NCBI RefSeq assembly: GCF_002844575.1
Contig: NZ_PIQO01000003.1
Coordinates: forward strand, 291,979 to 355,978
Length of the DNA: 64,000 bases
Direction of reading: 5' to 3'
Origin: Heyndrickxia camelliae
GTDB lineage: Bacteria; Bacillota; Bacilli; Bacillales; Bacillaceae_C
Position numbers and translations under genes: made by a program
Notes under the pieces: model-generated
Database searches by the model: none
What the model was told of the DNA's origin: nothing
What the model saw: the letters and a program-made list of their open reading frames with translations, nothing else
In this document: piece by piece, positions 36,183 through 45,167 of the stretch
Layout of the letters: the number at the start of each line of letters is the position of its first letter
Numbering within the stretch: the stretch's first letter is position 1

Positions 36183-36556
36183 TATTTACCCTCTCCTTTA
36201 TCCTCTTTATCTTTAATAACTTGCAACTTATCAGCTAGAACAGACGGTACTTTTAAGCCTAATTGAGCGCAATTCTCTAAGATGGATAGTAATTCATTGG
36301 CTATATAAAAAATGACCGTAGCATAAGCCACAGCCCCATTTAAGCCTAATATTTTATCAATGATATTGGCAGCAATAATTATCCCGAATATGCCGATTTT
36401 ACGAGCATATCCGAATAGTGCATTCCGACTTCTAAGGTGACCTTCTTTCCACGCTCTTAGAACGCCTGTGATTATATCTAATAACATAGCGATTGTGAGT
36501 AAATCCAAGAATTTTACTGATCCAAACAAGTAATGTCCTAAAATTTCTAATGTCAT
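36182..36556 (-). CDS. Holin
   Basis: About 124 residues of the phage holin 4 family (toxin-secretion/phage lysis). It has three hydrophobic stretches, the LLTIAMLLDIITGVLRAWKE block and a charged C-terminus. The ATG at 36556 has AAGGGG nine bases upstream. Directly followed by the endolysin gene, forming the lysis cassette. Confidence 0.88.
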   Translation of the reverse strand: MTLEILGHYLFGSVKFLDLLTIAMLLDIITGVLRAWKEGHLRSRNALFGYARKIGIFGIIIAANIIDKILGLNGAVAYATVIFYIANELLSILENCAQLGLKVPSVLADKLQVIKDKEDKGEGK

Positions 36557-36576
36557 GATTAACATCCCCTTTTCCA

Positions 36577-36606
36577 AAATAAAAAGAGAGCTGCATTAGC
36601 CCTCTT
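36577..36606 (-). terminator. Terminator between membrane protein and holin genes
   Basis: On the minus strand GAGGGCT / AGCTCTC followed by TTTTTATTTT; its left arm includes the stop codon of the upstream gene. Confidence 0.7.
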
Positions 36607-36874
36607 CATCTTTAAATCCTGTTTTATTCCATCTGTAAAACAATAAACCGGCTATATATAAAATCAAAGCCCATATTGAATAACCATAATAATGTGGCGC
36701 GAACTCTTTTATTAAAGATGGAGCAATTAATAAAACACAAAATATCAACAATAATAAACCCGCTAACAATCCATGTTCTGCAAAGCTATACAAAATGAAT
36801 CTTAACCAATTTTTTAAACCGAACAAAACCATGATGATAAATAAACCAATTAAAATCCAGTATAGGATATCCAT
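36596..36874 (-). CDS. Small membrane protein, 92 residues
   Basis: Three predicted membrane helices (about residues 1-17, 30-50 and 65-82). It precedes the holin gene and could assist lysis, but no family is recognised. RBS GGGTG. Confidence 0.65.
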   Translation of the reverse strand: MDILYWILIGLFIIMVLFGLKNWLRFILYSFAEHGLLAGLLLLIFCVLLIAPSLIKEFAPHYYGYSIWALILYIAGLLFYRWNKTGFKDEEG

Positions 36875-36934
36875 TTTTCACCCCCAAAAGATATTTTTGC
36901 TAATATTATATATCTTTCAGAGGTGAAATAACAT

Positions 36935-39900
36935 TTATTTTTTTCGCAATGTTTGTATTAATTCCATAAGTTTAGCAACTTTTTCCTCTTTCGAAAGTTT
37001 GTCATCCTTCTCTATCTTCGTGATTTTCCCTTTATCATATGGTTTTGTTTTAACTACTCGAAGAATATTATACAAATCTTCATTTAAACCATATGGTTCC
37101 ATTTGTTTGTATGCTTTAGTTTGTATCTCAGTTAATGGAACTCGCTTATTATCATAGTAGTCTTTAGCATCAGACGTTGAGCTAGGACCCATTAAAGTGA
37201 TTTGGAGATTCTTTAAAGGATTAGTATCAATTGGATAGCTTAGTTCCTTTTTCGGTCCTTTAAATGGAATAGTACCATTATCTCCTTTGTAAACAGCCTT
37301 ATTCCGTATCGCATCAACACCTTGAGTAGTTTTTCTGAATTGCGATGCTCCGAAAGGAGAGAGAGCATATAAAGGGTCTTGCAAAGCCTTAGAAAGTGTT
37401 ACCCCAGTGCCAAAACGGTTAGGACTTCTCTCCCCAAATAAATCTTTATATTTTATATCCGTAAAAGGTAGTTTCTTGTTAGTGTCTACTTGATTAGTTA
37501 ATAGGTTACCGCCAGGAATATTACCAACTACTTCGCCTGTTAAAGATGCAATTGCGTGTTTTAGTTTATCTGATGTATTCCCTTCACCTTTTTCGTATCC
37601 TTCAGCAAAAGCACCAACAGGATCAAGAGTAACGCCACTTCCTCTTATGTGTTCCATCGCCTTGTTAAGACCATAGGAAGCCGCTAGGAAGGTCATAAGA
37701 CCAGATACATCTTTACCTTTCGCCATTTTGCTTAATACAGTCCACTGGTTCCCGACTTCTAATGTAAATGGTGCAAGAATTTGCATTGTTTTAGATTTTT
37801 GTAGTAAAGGAACTTCGCCGACTCCACGCCCTGCAACAATATGACGTGTCTCGCTATCAGCGTATTTAATTGGATCAGATACTTTCTTTGCTAGCCCTTT
37901 ACGATACATTGAATTCCAAATAAAGTTAGTACCCGCTTTATCCGCAGTCTCCATCAACCATAATGCTAATTTCTTTGGTTGCTGTAATAATTTTTGGTCA
38001 AAACGTTTGTAGAAGCGATCGGAATATCTCTCTTTTATGAAATTAGATTTCGCTATAGGGGAATCAATGTTTTTGGTCTTAGTTAATAACTGTTTTGACG
38101 CTTGAATCAATGTATCAGCAAGACCTTGTGGAGCATATTGTTTTGCCTTAGCAATGCCTAAAGGAACGTTACCTATTTGCCCTAATGCAGATGATAAGTT
38201 ACCAATAACCATATTGCTTTTCACTTGGCTATTCGCTTTTGTTAATAATTTATATCTCGTTCCTCTACCTATTAATTCTTGAAGTAAACGATCATATGGA
38301 TTGGTTTTTCCTGCCAAATCATTTGCATGGTTATTCAAGGCTTTAATAATATTATTAGCATTTCTCGTTTGTTCGGTCGCATCAGCTAATTCATTTGCAG
38401 TTTTACGCAAAACAGGAATTACAGGATCCAAATTAATAGAATGACTTGCAGCTTGTAAGTACTTTAAGAAACCACCAACCGCGTCGCTCTTGTAATTTCC
38501 GTTTAACCTCTTTTGCATGAATCCCGCAAATTTTGTATTAGGTTTAGTGAAAGGTGATAGCCCTTCTAAATGTGGATCAATATTCGATGGAGTTTCGAAT
38601 AAGTTTTTAATTCCTTCAAAACCATCTAATTCATTGAAATGATGATAATAATTGTTTCTTTTCGGTACCAACTTTTCCGGATTATTTGGATATATTTTTG
38701 AACGCACTTCATTGACCTTATTAATTAGATCATCATAGTTCTTTCTAAAATATTCATCCGCTTGTACAATCTTCTCCCAATTCTTTGGATGAACCTTTTT
38801 TAACTGCCTTAGATTGATAGCATCCAGTTCCTCTGGAGAAAGACTTTTCGGGTCAATACCTTGCTTTTTGAGGTACCGATTAACTAGCTTTTTTTCCCCA
38901 TAATCCTGTACTAATGCAGATTCTTTGGATCCTTTTTTGATACCAAAGTCCTTTACTACAGTATTAAATAAATCATCTGTTAATGCTTCTTGCATGTTGA
39001 CGTGTGATTGTTTCGCTTTATCAAGAGATTCAACTATCAAAGACTTTTGTTTTTCAGGTAATCTTTCGGCAATCTGATAAATATTCTTTGTTCCTGTTCT
39101 GAATGGGCCGATATCTTTAATCTTCTTGATCTCTTCATCCAAGTTTGATTGCGCTTCATTTAGAATAGGTTCTGATTCTTCGGAAATACGCTTCAATACT
39201 CCACCATTCTCTACTTGCGGAGTAATCTTTTCTGCAGCACTAGCGACTTCATTTTTAATTGGACTAACCCTCAATGAACGAAGCAAATCTGGTTGGTTGC
39301 CTTTAGGTTCCTGTAATCTTGAAATACCCATTTTTTTTAAAGCATTATTAGAAACAGGTTTTCGATTTCCGAACTTACTCCAAACTTCATTTGTATCAAT
39401 AACTTTGGTAGGTTTATAGTCCTTATAAGCGAGTTCTGCCAACTGTTCTAAATTAACCGGTTCATCCGGCTTTGCAAAGTGTGTCCAGAGTTCATCCAAT
39501 CCCTCTTTTGTGATTTTGTTCGTATCATAATTTTGGTGAACATACTTCGCGAAATCCTCATAACGCTTTTGCCAGTATTCTCTCGGTGCTTCTTCCACTA
39601 AATCTCTAGGTTTTGCAGGTACATCTATTCCATAATGCTTAGCAATAATATTTTCATTTGGATTATCAATGACAGGCTTAGCGTTAGAGAAGTCTGGAAG
39701 CTTACGATTTGGCGATAAAGCACGTAATCTGTCTTGTAAACTACCGTGAATAGGTTTAGATGTCGGTAAATCACTCTTTTCACCTGTCATATAGGTTTCT
39801 CCAAGTCTTTTTCCTAAGTCTTTGCTATTTGGAAGCAACTTTTTAATTGCTTTTTCGGATGCGCCTTTAAGGAGTTGGTTACCACCCACTAGCAATGGAT

Positions 39901-40738
39901 CCGCAACACCGCCTAATAATGTATTTAACGCGATATCCCTGGCATTTTCTTTCGCTGAATAATCTTTACCGTTAATCGCTTCCCGAACTCCAACTTGTCC
40001 AGCACCGAATAACGCTCCTGCTGCTGCGCCTTCTTTTGCTAACTGTCCAGCTTTTGCTATCCCTTTCGTTCCCGCCTTAGCGCCTAATTTCAATGCTTTT
40101 GCCCCTTTGTAAGCAGCAGCACCAGGGGCAAATAACCCTAGTGCATCATACGCAAAATCAGCAGCCTTTCCTACTCCTTTTCGGGATTGGAACTGCACTG
40201 CTGATTCTCCGTCATGAGTCTTTTTATATGTTTCGTCTAATGCACCAAGTAGAGCAGAGTTAGCAGTACGTGTCAGCCCTCTTGTAAGTTCTTTCGTGAC
40301 TTTACTTCGGTCAGTGCTTTTTGCATCGTTTACAGCATTTTTAAAGGCATCTGTGAAGGTTGTATTAGGGTCACCGTCAAAAACGTTTTTAACCCCTTCT
40401 CCGTATCGCTTGAGAGGGGTTAAAATGTCGTTTAGTAATCCAGTTTTCGGTTTTTTATCTTCCATTTTGCTACGTGATTCTGCTTTAACAGTTGTTTTAG
40501 GAGATGGGTGTAATTGCTGACTATATTCATCCCAATATTCTGCGCTATATCCTTCATTCTTTGTAACACGTTTAGGAGTTTCCCTACTTGTGTTATCAAG
40601 GAAGTTTCTAAAACCAGTTACATCCTTCACACCGGCTGCCTTTGCTGCTTTTTTAAACTTTTCATCATAACTTCTTCCGAATTGTTTTACTGGCAAACCT
40701 TTTAATAATTCCTGTTGCCAATTAAAATATTTTGTCAT
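36935..40738 (-). CDS. Very large virion protein, probable DNA-ejection protein
   Basis: 1267 residues, the largest gene here. It has a charged N-terminal region, and an Ala/Gly-rich hydrophobic stretch at about 195-255 (LGLFAPGAAAYKGAKALKLG). Long helical parts and a Lys-rich C-terminus follow. It lies in the tail/ejection part of the late region, just after the Gln-rich 266-residue gene. Large helical internal virion proteins with amphipathic stretches are typical ejection proteins of short-tailed phages. That role is inferred from position and shape, not homology. Confidence 0.6.
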   Translation of the reverse strand: MTKYFNWQQELLKGLPVKQFGRSYDEKFKKAAKAAGVKDVTGFRNFLDNTSRETPKRVTKNEGYSAEYWDEYSQQLHPSPKTTVKAESRSKMEDKKPKTGLLNDILTPLKRYGEGVKNVFDGDPNTTFTDAFKNAVNDAKSTDRSKVTKELTRGLTRTANSALLGALDETYKKTHDGESAVQFQSRKGVGKAADFAYDALGLFAPGAAAYKGAKALKLGAKAGTKGIAKAGQLAKEGAAAGALFGAGQVGVREAINGKDYSAKENARDIALNTLLGGVADPLLVGGNQLLKGASEKAIKKLLPNSKDLGKRLGETYMTGEKSDLPTSKPIHGSLQDRLRALSPNRKLPDFSNAKPVIDNPNENIIAKHYGIDVPAKPRDLVEEAPREYWQKRYEDFAKYVHQNYDTNKITKEGLDELWTHFAKPDEPVNLEQLAELAYKDYKPTKVIDTNEVWSKFGNRKPVSNNALKKMGISRLQEPKGNQPDLLRSLRVSPIKNEVASAAEKITPQVENGGVLKRISEESEPILNEAQSNLDEEIKKIKDIGPFRTGTKNIYQIAERLPEKQKSLIVESLDKAKQSHVNMQEALTDDLFNTVVKDFGIKKGSKESALVQDYGEKKLVNRYLKKQGIDPKSLSPEELDAINLRQLKKVHPKNWEKIVQADEYFRKNYDDLINKVNEVRSKIYPNNPEKLVPKRNNYYHHFNELDGFEGIKNLFETPSNIDPHLEGLSPFTKPNTKFAGFMQKRLNGNYKSDAVGGFLKYLQAASHSINLDPVIPVLRKTANELADATEQTRNANNIIKALNNHANDLAGKTNPYDRLLQELIGRGTRYKLLTKANSQVKSNMVIGNLSSALGQIGNVPLGIAKAKQYAPQGLADTLIQASKQLLTKTKNIDSPIAKSNFIKERYSDRFYKRFDQKLLQQPKKLALWLMETADKAGTNFIWNSMYRKGLAKKVSDPIKYADSETRHIVAGRGVGEVPLLQKSKTMQILAPFTLEVGNQWTVLSKMAKGKDVSGLMTFLAASYGLNKAMEHIRGSGVTLDPVGAFAEGYEKGEGNTSDKLKHAIASLTGEVVGNIPGGNLLTNQVDTNKKLPFTDIKYKDLFGERSPNRFGTGVTLSKALQDPLYALSPFGASQFRKTTQGVDAIRNKAVYKGDNGTIPFKGPKKELSYPIDTNPLKNLQITLMGPSSTSDAKDYYDNKRVPLTEIQTKAYKQMEPYGLNEDLYNILRVVKTKPYDKGKITKIEKDDKLSKEEKVAKLMELIQTLRKK

Positions 40739-40750
40739 GGTTCCACACCC

Positions 40751-41551
40751 TTAATATGCCAATTTAAACGGTTGGTTAATTAGTCTTTCTGATGTTTTAC
40801 CTTTTTTTGCGTTAGCCAGTAGATTATTGTATAAATTCGCTGCACTAACCAATTTCGGATCAAGTTGACTGCTCTTAACAGTAGTGGATTTCTTCTTGGA
40901 ACTAGAGGAAGACCTAGAACTTCCCCCCCCTCCGCCTCCGCTACCCTTTTTTGCAGCTTGTGCCTTTTGGAATGCAAATTGTGCTTGATCCAGAGATAAT
41001 TGTCCAAGTTGAACTTTCTTACTAAGTTCATACTGCAACTTCTGTAAAGCATAATTTTGACCGTATTGTCTGATGTTCTCGTTAAATTCTTTTTGCCACT
41101 GACTGTCCGACACTTTGTCTCTACTCTTTTGATAATCGAATTGTGTTTGCCATTGTTTGTCCGCTACTTTATCTCGGCCGACTTGGTAATTATAATTACG
41201 ATTACTGTTCCACTCGTTATAGAGTTGTGAACGATTCTGTAAGCTATAATCCTTGTCTTTCCAGACTTCATCATTTGCTAATTGGGCTATCTGTGTCGCC
41301 CGTTGTGCGTTTAAATCTGCTATTTGCCCTTGTGCAGCGATAGCAATCTTGTTTAATTGGTCAGCTGCGAGTCCTGAGTGTCCTAATCCCCTAGCCGCTG
41401 CCACTTGCCCAGCTTGTACATCATTAGCGTATTTTTGACTTTGGATGTTTTTTACCCCTTGGTTGAATAAAGGGTCTACTTGCCCCGCTACTTTTTTCTG
41501 TGCATCTGCATAAGAAATAGGTTTGTAATTATAGGTAAAGGTATTTGCCAT
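40751..41551 (-). CDS. Ala/Gln-rich virion protein with internal repeat
   Basis: 266 residues with a repeat GRDKVADKQWQTQF / SRDKVSDSQWQKEF at about 130-160. Next come a Gln-rich helix, and a low-complexity linker GSGGGGGGSSRSSSSSKKK near 200-220. N-terminal Ala/Gln helices (QVAAARGLGHSGLAAD) resemble ejection or injection proteins of P22-like phages. Twelve bases upstream of the 1267-residue gene. Confidence 0.6.
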   Translation of the reverse strand: MANTFTYNYKPISYADAQKKVAGQVDPLFNQGVKNIQSQKYANDVQAGQVAAARGLGHSGLAADQLNKIAIAAQGQIADLNAQRATQIAQLANDEVWKDKDYSLQNRSQLYNEWNSNRNYNYQVGRDKVADKQWQTQFDYQKSRDKVSDSQWQKEFNENIRQYGQNYALQKLQYELSKKVQLGQLSLDQAQFAFQKAQAAKKGSGGGGGGSSRSSSSSKKKSTTVKSSQLDPKLVSAANLYNNLLANAKKGKTSERLINQPFKLAY

Positions 41552-41555
41552 GGTT

Positions 41556-41693
41556 TCACCCCTTTATTATGTCTTGTTTTCCTTTAGAGGTTAGATAAGC
41601 ATCAATTCCCTCTTTTAAATCTGGACGCTTGGTTATCACGAATTCGTACCTATAAGCACCTTCAATAATAAGTTGCCCCATAAAATCAGCCAT
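41556..41693 (-). CDS. XkdX-like small protein, 45 residues
   Basis: MADFMGQLIIEGAYRYEFVI then KEGIDAYL. The pattern LI-EG-x-Y near the start and IDAYL near the end recalls the small XkdX/CD1375-like proteins that follow tail-fibre genes. RBS AGGAGG. Confidence 0.55.
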   Translation of the reverse strand: MADFMGQLIIEGAYRYEFVITKRPDLKEGIDAYLTSKGKQDIIKG

Positions 41694-41964
41694 TTTCTTG
41701 ACCTCCTAGAATTAAATCCGCTACCGCTTGTTGTAAAAGTGTTAATTTTTGTTCCATCGTTGGAGCATTCTGGTACTCTTGGAGTAATTGCTCTTGATAG
41801 TCCGTGTCTTTTACTAGTTGTCCGTTCTCGTATTTAAATACAAACGGATTGCTTAATACCTCATGGCTCAAAGGAACATCAATAGATACATCAGCATCTT
41901 TTCCTTTTGTAGTTCCCCATCCCGTTACACGATTCGATGTGTCGAGATACAGATATATTTCCAT
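41686..41964 (-). CDS. Small tail-associated protein, 92 residues
   Basis: Starts MEIYLYLDTSNRVTGWG and ends in a helical segment EQKLTLLQQAVADLIL. This format is common for short proteins encoded after tail fibres. The ATG at 41964 has GAGGTG upstream. Overlaps the XkdX-like gene by eight bases. Confidence 0.6.
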   Translation of the reverse strand: MEIYLYLDTSNRVTGWGTTKGKDADVSIDVPLSHEVLSNPFVFKYENGQLVKDTDYQEQLLQEYQNAPTMEQKLTLLQQAVADLILGGQENG

Positions 41965-41976
41965 CTCTCTCACCTC

Positions 41977-42741
41977 TTAAATTTCAATTACTTTTCGTAA
42001 TACTGCTAGTCGATTTTCGCCAGTACTATTGATAGTTTTGCCGGTTATATCTCCATCATTAATATACAAGTACTTTGTTGCCACTTTCCCTGTACCATCT
42101 CCAGTTCCAAGAGAAGTTGGTATTTGTTCAATAAACCCTCCACCTTTATCAAATCCTGCGAAAGATTTAGGAATTAAGGTTGTATACCATTCTAAATCCC
42201 TTGAACCGCTACCAACTACATAATCAGACCAAACTAAAACCCATCCATGTTGACATTCAGAAAGTTTTTTGGATGGTTTGATGGTGTCTGTATCGTACGG
42301 ATAGACATTCCCTTCCCATAAAATATTTTGTTTTGGAGGATTCCATCCTTTCCATGAGCCATTATCTTGGTAATTGACATACATGTTTTTATTTAAATCA
42401 AAGGCAAGCACCCATGCATATCCTTCGCTTGTGATATGTGCTATACCTCGAATGGATTGGGTACTTGGATTGTTTTTTGCTCCACTCACTGCATAAAAAG
42501 TATGCAATCCTTTACCTAATGCTAATAACTCCGCTAAAATATCTTTTGTTTTATCCGATACAGATAGTTTTACTCCTCCATCATTTGTGGTGATTTTCGT
42601 CATTTGTGCTGATGCTTTTATGTTCGTATCCGTACCATCTAAAGTATTAACGATAGCTATTAACTGATTAAATTCATCGTCCACCTGACTAGAACTAATA
42701 GTCGTACCTGGTTGAAAGTCGTATAATCGTGACCAAGTCAT
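41977..42741 (-). CDS. Tail fibre / receptor-binding protein, 254 residues
   Basis: The N-terminal part (MTWSRLYDFQPGTTISSSQV, then EFNQLIAIVN) looks like a baseplate- or tail-attachment segment. It is followed by a beta-rich, Gly/Trp/Tyr-rich distal region (HGWVLVWSDYVVGSGSRDLEWY) typical of pyocin-knob or host-binding domains. Likely adsorption role. Confidence 0.65.
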   Translation of the reverse strand: MTWSRLYDFQPGTTISSSQVDDEFNQLIAIVNTLDGTDTNIKASAQMTKITTNDGGVKLSVSDKTKDILAELLALGKGLHTFYAVSGAKNNPSTQSIRGIAHITSEGYAWVLAFDLNKNMYVNYQDNGSWKGWNPPKQNILWEGNVYPYDTDTIKPSKKLSECQHGWVLVWSDYVVGSGSRDLEWYTTLIPKSFAGFDKGGGFIEQIPTSLGTGDGTGKVATKYLYINDGDITGKTINSTGENRLAVLRKVIEI

Positions 42742-42749
42742 TGTTTCAC

Positions 42750-44150
42750 CTACTTTGGTTTCTTTATTTCATATTCAATAACAATGCCATATACACTGCA
42801 TGGTTCATCTACATTACTATTTTCAATTTGAACTTGAATTGATTTGCCCTTTTTGCGAATCTTCACCATCTGTTGAAGTATTTCACTAAAATCCCATAGT
42901 GCTTCGTCCCATTTGGACACATCCCATATCGCTCCCAGTCCTTTTTTGTCATCCACTCCAAGGTTATTGAGATTAATTAATGTGTATTGATCAATGGTTG
43001 CGTGTAAATCAAAAGAGGATTGTGAACCTTGATACTGCTTCATCACAAGCCACATTCGACGAATTTTCTTCATGTTTACAGGTAAATCAAAGTCAATAAT
43101 CTTGGTTTTCATCATGAAAGCAATTGCTTCCCCATCGTCACTGTAAACATTCTCGTTAAATTTATATATAAAGCCATCATCGGCACTGAAATATAGTTCA
43201 TTATCAATAACAACAAAGCCTGTCGCTTTAATGTTCGTGTATTTCGTCCATTGCTCAAGCGTTATATCATAAACAAGTGTTAGACCACTTGGAAAGCTTA
43301 AATAATACTTATTGTCATGAAAAATTGAGGTAGCTTGCGATTTTTCTACTAAACTGATGGACTTTAATATAGGTCCAATCGCATCACTGACAATTTGAGC
43401 CGAAATATACTCTTGTTCCGTAGAAAATAAGCTATATATATGGTCATCGCCCAAGTAAAAAAGGTTGTTTCCCACTTCCTGCACGGAATTTTGTGAGATA
43501 CAACCTTTTGGGACGTTAATTTTGGTTAGTTGATAATCTAATAGAGTTGCTCCATCCCCTGTTAGCACCCAAGCACTACGTTTACATAGGATGATTAAGG
43601 TATTTCGGAACGCTCTTAGCTCTACAATCTCGTCATTATCCTCTGTCGCCACATCAAAAAAGTAAATTGCTGGCCAGTAATCATATACTGCGTACCCAAG
43701 ATAAGGGTCAAAGTAACAAAAAGACACCCTATTCTTAACGGTAGGATGTGCTGCAGCAAATATTCTATCCTTCTTTATTGCAAAAGTACGAAAATTGGTT
43801 AGGTTAATTAAGTCATTTACTCCCGGGTCTGTTGTTTCTGCTGGTGTACCATTCGTTCCATCCGTTGGAACATGCGGAGTAACTTCACTTACACTAGAAC
43901 CGTTGTAAACCTTCAATCTTCCTTTGTCTGCGATTAATACCGCATCATTTATCTTTCTATCCTTATATACGACAAACTTTGTTGAATCACTGGTTAAGAT
44001 GCCTGTAACAGAGGTTAAATTACCGTCTATCACTTTGTTTAATTTATTTTGAGAAACTGCCAATAACTCTGAATCTCCACTGTTCTTATGGTAATAATAA
44101 ATTTGAGAAATTGGATTTCGAATGTTTAAAGATTTATTCCAGCTTGTCAT
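42750..44150 (-). CDS. P22 gp10-like tail factor, main (C-terminal) part
   Basis: About 466 residues beginning MTSWNKSLNIRNPISQIYYY, beta-rich with propeller-like strands (RTFAIKKDRIFAAAHP, LFYLGDDHIYSLFS). It resembles packaged-DNA stabilisation (gp10-like) tail proteins. The first 70 or so residues of such proteins correspond to the separate small gene at 46262-46486, so the gene looks split by an inserted cassette. The ATG at 44150 has GGGGTG upstream and could allow translation of this part alone. Confidence 0.65.
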   Translation of the reverse strand: MTSWNKSLNIRNPISQIYYYHKNSGDSELLAVSQNKLNKVIDGNLTSVTGILTSDSTKFVVYKDRKINDAVLIADKGRLKVYNGSSVSEVTPHVPTDGTNGTPAETTDPGVNDLINLTNFRTFAIKKDRIFAAAHPTVKNRVSFCYFDPYLGYAVYDYWPAIYFFDVATEDNDEIVELRAFRNTLIILCKRSAWVLTGDGATLLDYQLTKINVPKGCISQNSVQEVGNNLFYLGDDHIYSLFSTEQEYISAQIVSDAIGPILKSISLVEKSQATSIFHDNKYYLSFPSGLTLVYDITLEQWTKYTNIKATGFVVIDNELYFSADDGFIYKFNENVYSDDGEAIAFMMKTKIIDFDLPVNMKKIRRMWLVMKQYQGSQSSFDLHATIDQYTLINLNNLGVDDKKGLGAIWDVSKWDEALWDFSEILQQMVKIRKKGKSIQVQIENSNVDEPCSVYGIVIEYEIKKPK

Positions 44151-44167
44151 TTTTTCACCCCAGTGCA

Positions 44168-44194
44168 TTAAAAAAGACGAGTATACACTCGTCT
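44168..44194 (-). terminator. Terminator of the inserted cassette
   Basis: A perfect AGACGAGT / ACTCGTCT stem with a four-base loop and a T tract on the minus strand. An internal terminator in a phage late operon supports the view that the preceding genes are a transplanted unit. Confidence 0.85.
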
Positions 44195-44199
44195 GCAAT

Positions 44200-44640
44200 T
44201 TATAAAAACGGAATACTTTCTTTTATGATTCCTTTGCCATTGAATAGTGTAAAAAACTTACTTTCATCAGAAGCTTTTCCACTAAAATAGTTATGAGCAT
44301 ATTCCTTTATTGTCTCGTAACTTACTTTATTACAAAGTTCTACCCAATGATCATCAAATTCTTTTGAAGTTCCTTCTGCGTTCATGTCTACTTCATACAC
44401 ATATCTTTTATCCATAGAGTAAGCGATATTTTTCGCGTTTTCTTCTCCGTTTATTAGGAATAGAGCATTTAATCTGGAAGGACATTCATTATAATGAGTT
44501 TTTCTAATATCTTCGAATATCATTTCAATAAGATACAGATGATAATTTTCGTCCTTTTCAAAGTTTGGTTGTTCATAATTTGTTAGAGGTATTTCAGTTC
44601 CGTAATTATAGGTGTCATTAGTAACAAGATAGTATTGCAT
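44200..44640 (-). CDS. DUF2441-like protein
   Basis: About 146 residues beginning MQYYLVTNDTYNYGTEIPLT. The N-terminal YYLVT strand, an arginine-containing middle and a late glutamate recall DUF2441/ADP-ribosyltransferase-like folds. The role in a phage is unknown. The ATG at 44640 has AAGGAG upstream. Last gene of the cassette between the two gp10-like parts. Confidence 0.5.
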   Translation of the reverse strand: MQYYLVTNDTYNYGTEIPLTNYEQPNFEKDENYHLYLIEMIFEDIRKTHYNECPSRLNALFLINGEENAKNIAYSMDKRYVYEVDMNAEGTSKEFDDHWVELCNKVSYETIKEYAHNYFSGKASDESKFFTLFNGKGIIKESIPFL

Positions 44641-44663
44641 GGCTTTACTCTCCTTATACATTA

Positions 44664-45094
44664 AGTAATTTACTTTGCAATTCTTCTTTTTCCATTAATG
44701 TATCTTCTAAGATAATACCTAAAAGTTTTCTAGTAAAATCCTTATAGAATCTCATGTCGTAATGGAGATAGAACATTCCCCAAGGATGATCTTCAACAGA
44801 GTAATAGTTTTCATCCGAATACCCTATTGCCTGGTTGAATTGGGAGAAACAAAAGAATCAATACCATGGTGCGAAAAAACTCTTGTTTAGTTCCGTTTTA
44901 AAATGTCTAGTATCAAACGGACTAAGATTATCAATTAAATCTTCATCAAACGGTATAGGTTCTGATACTAATGAAATCATTGACATTTGATTTTGGTGAA
45001 GCACACAAGAATAGTATTTCTTGTAGTCGGGAATAAATTTAGAATTGAAACTGTCCCTTGATACACAACTTCCTAAGACTGCTATTTTTTTCAT
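44664..45094 (-). pseudogene. DUF6270-like gene, broken
   Basis: The N-terminal part KIAVLGSCVSRDSF is the GSCVSRD signature of DUF6270, a family near polysaccharide-modification enzymes. After KSFFAPWY an in-frame TGA stops the frame. The same frame resumes as FSQFNQAIGYSDENYYSVED and ends in LLNV. The join is spanned by 54 bases (44817-44870) almost identical, in inverted orientation, to part of the portal gene. Together only about 140 residues remain, so a middle section seems lost. Confidence 0.65.
44817..44870 (+). repeat. 54-bp inverted copy of portal-gene sequence (copy A)
   Basis: Matches the complement of 50253-50306 at 53 of 54 positions; the mismatch is C at 44831. On the plus strand here it reads as portal codons for YPIAWLNWEKQKNQYHG, antisense to the DUF6270 relic. 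Confidence 0.9.
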
Positions 45095-45167
45095 GATTGA
45101 CCCCTTTATAATATATATAATAATTTAAATATATCATAAATTCGCTAAATCTACTCCCATTTATTTC

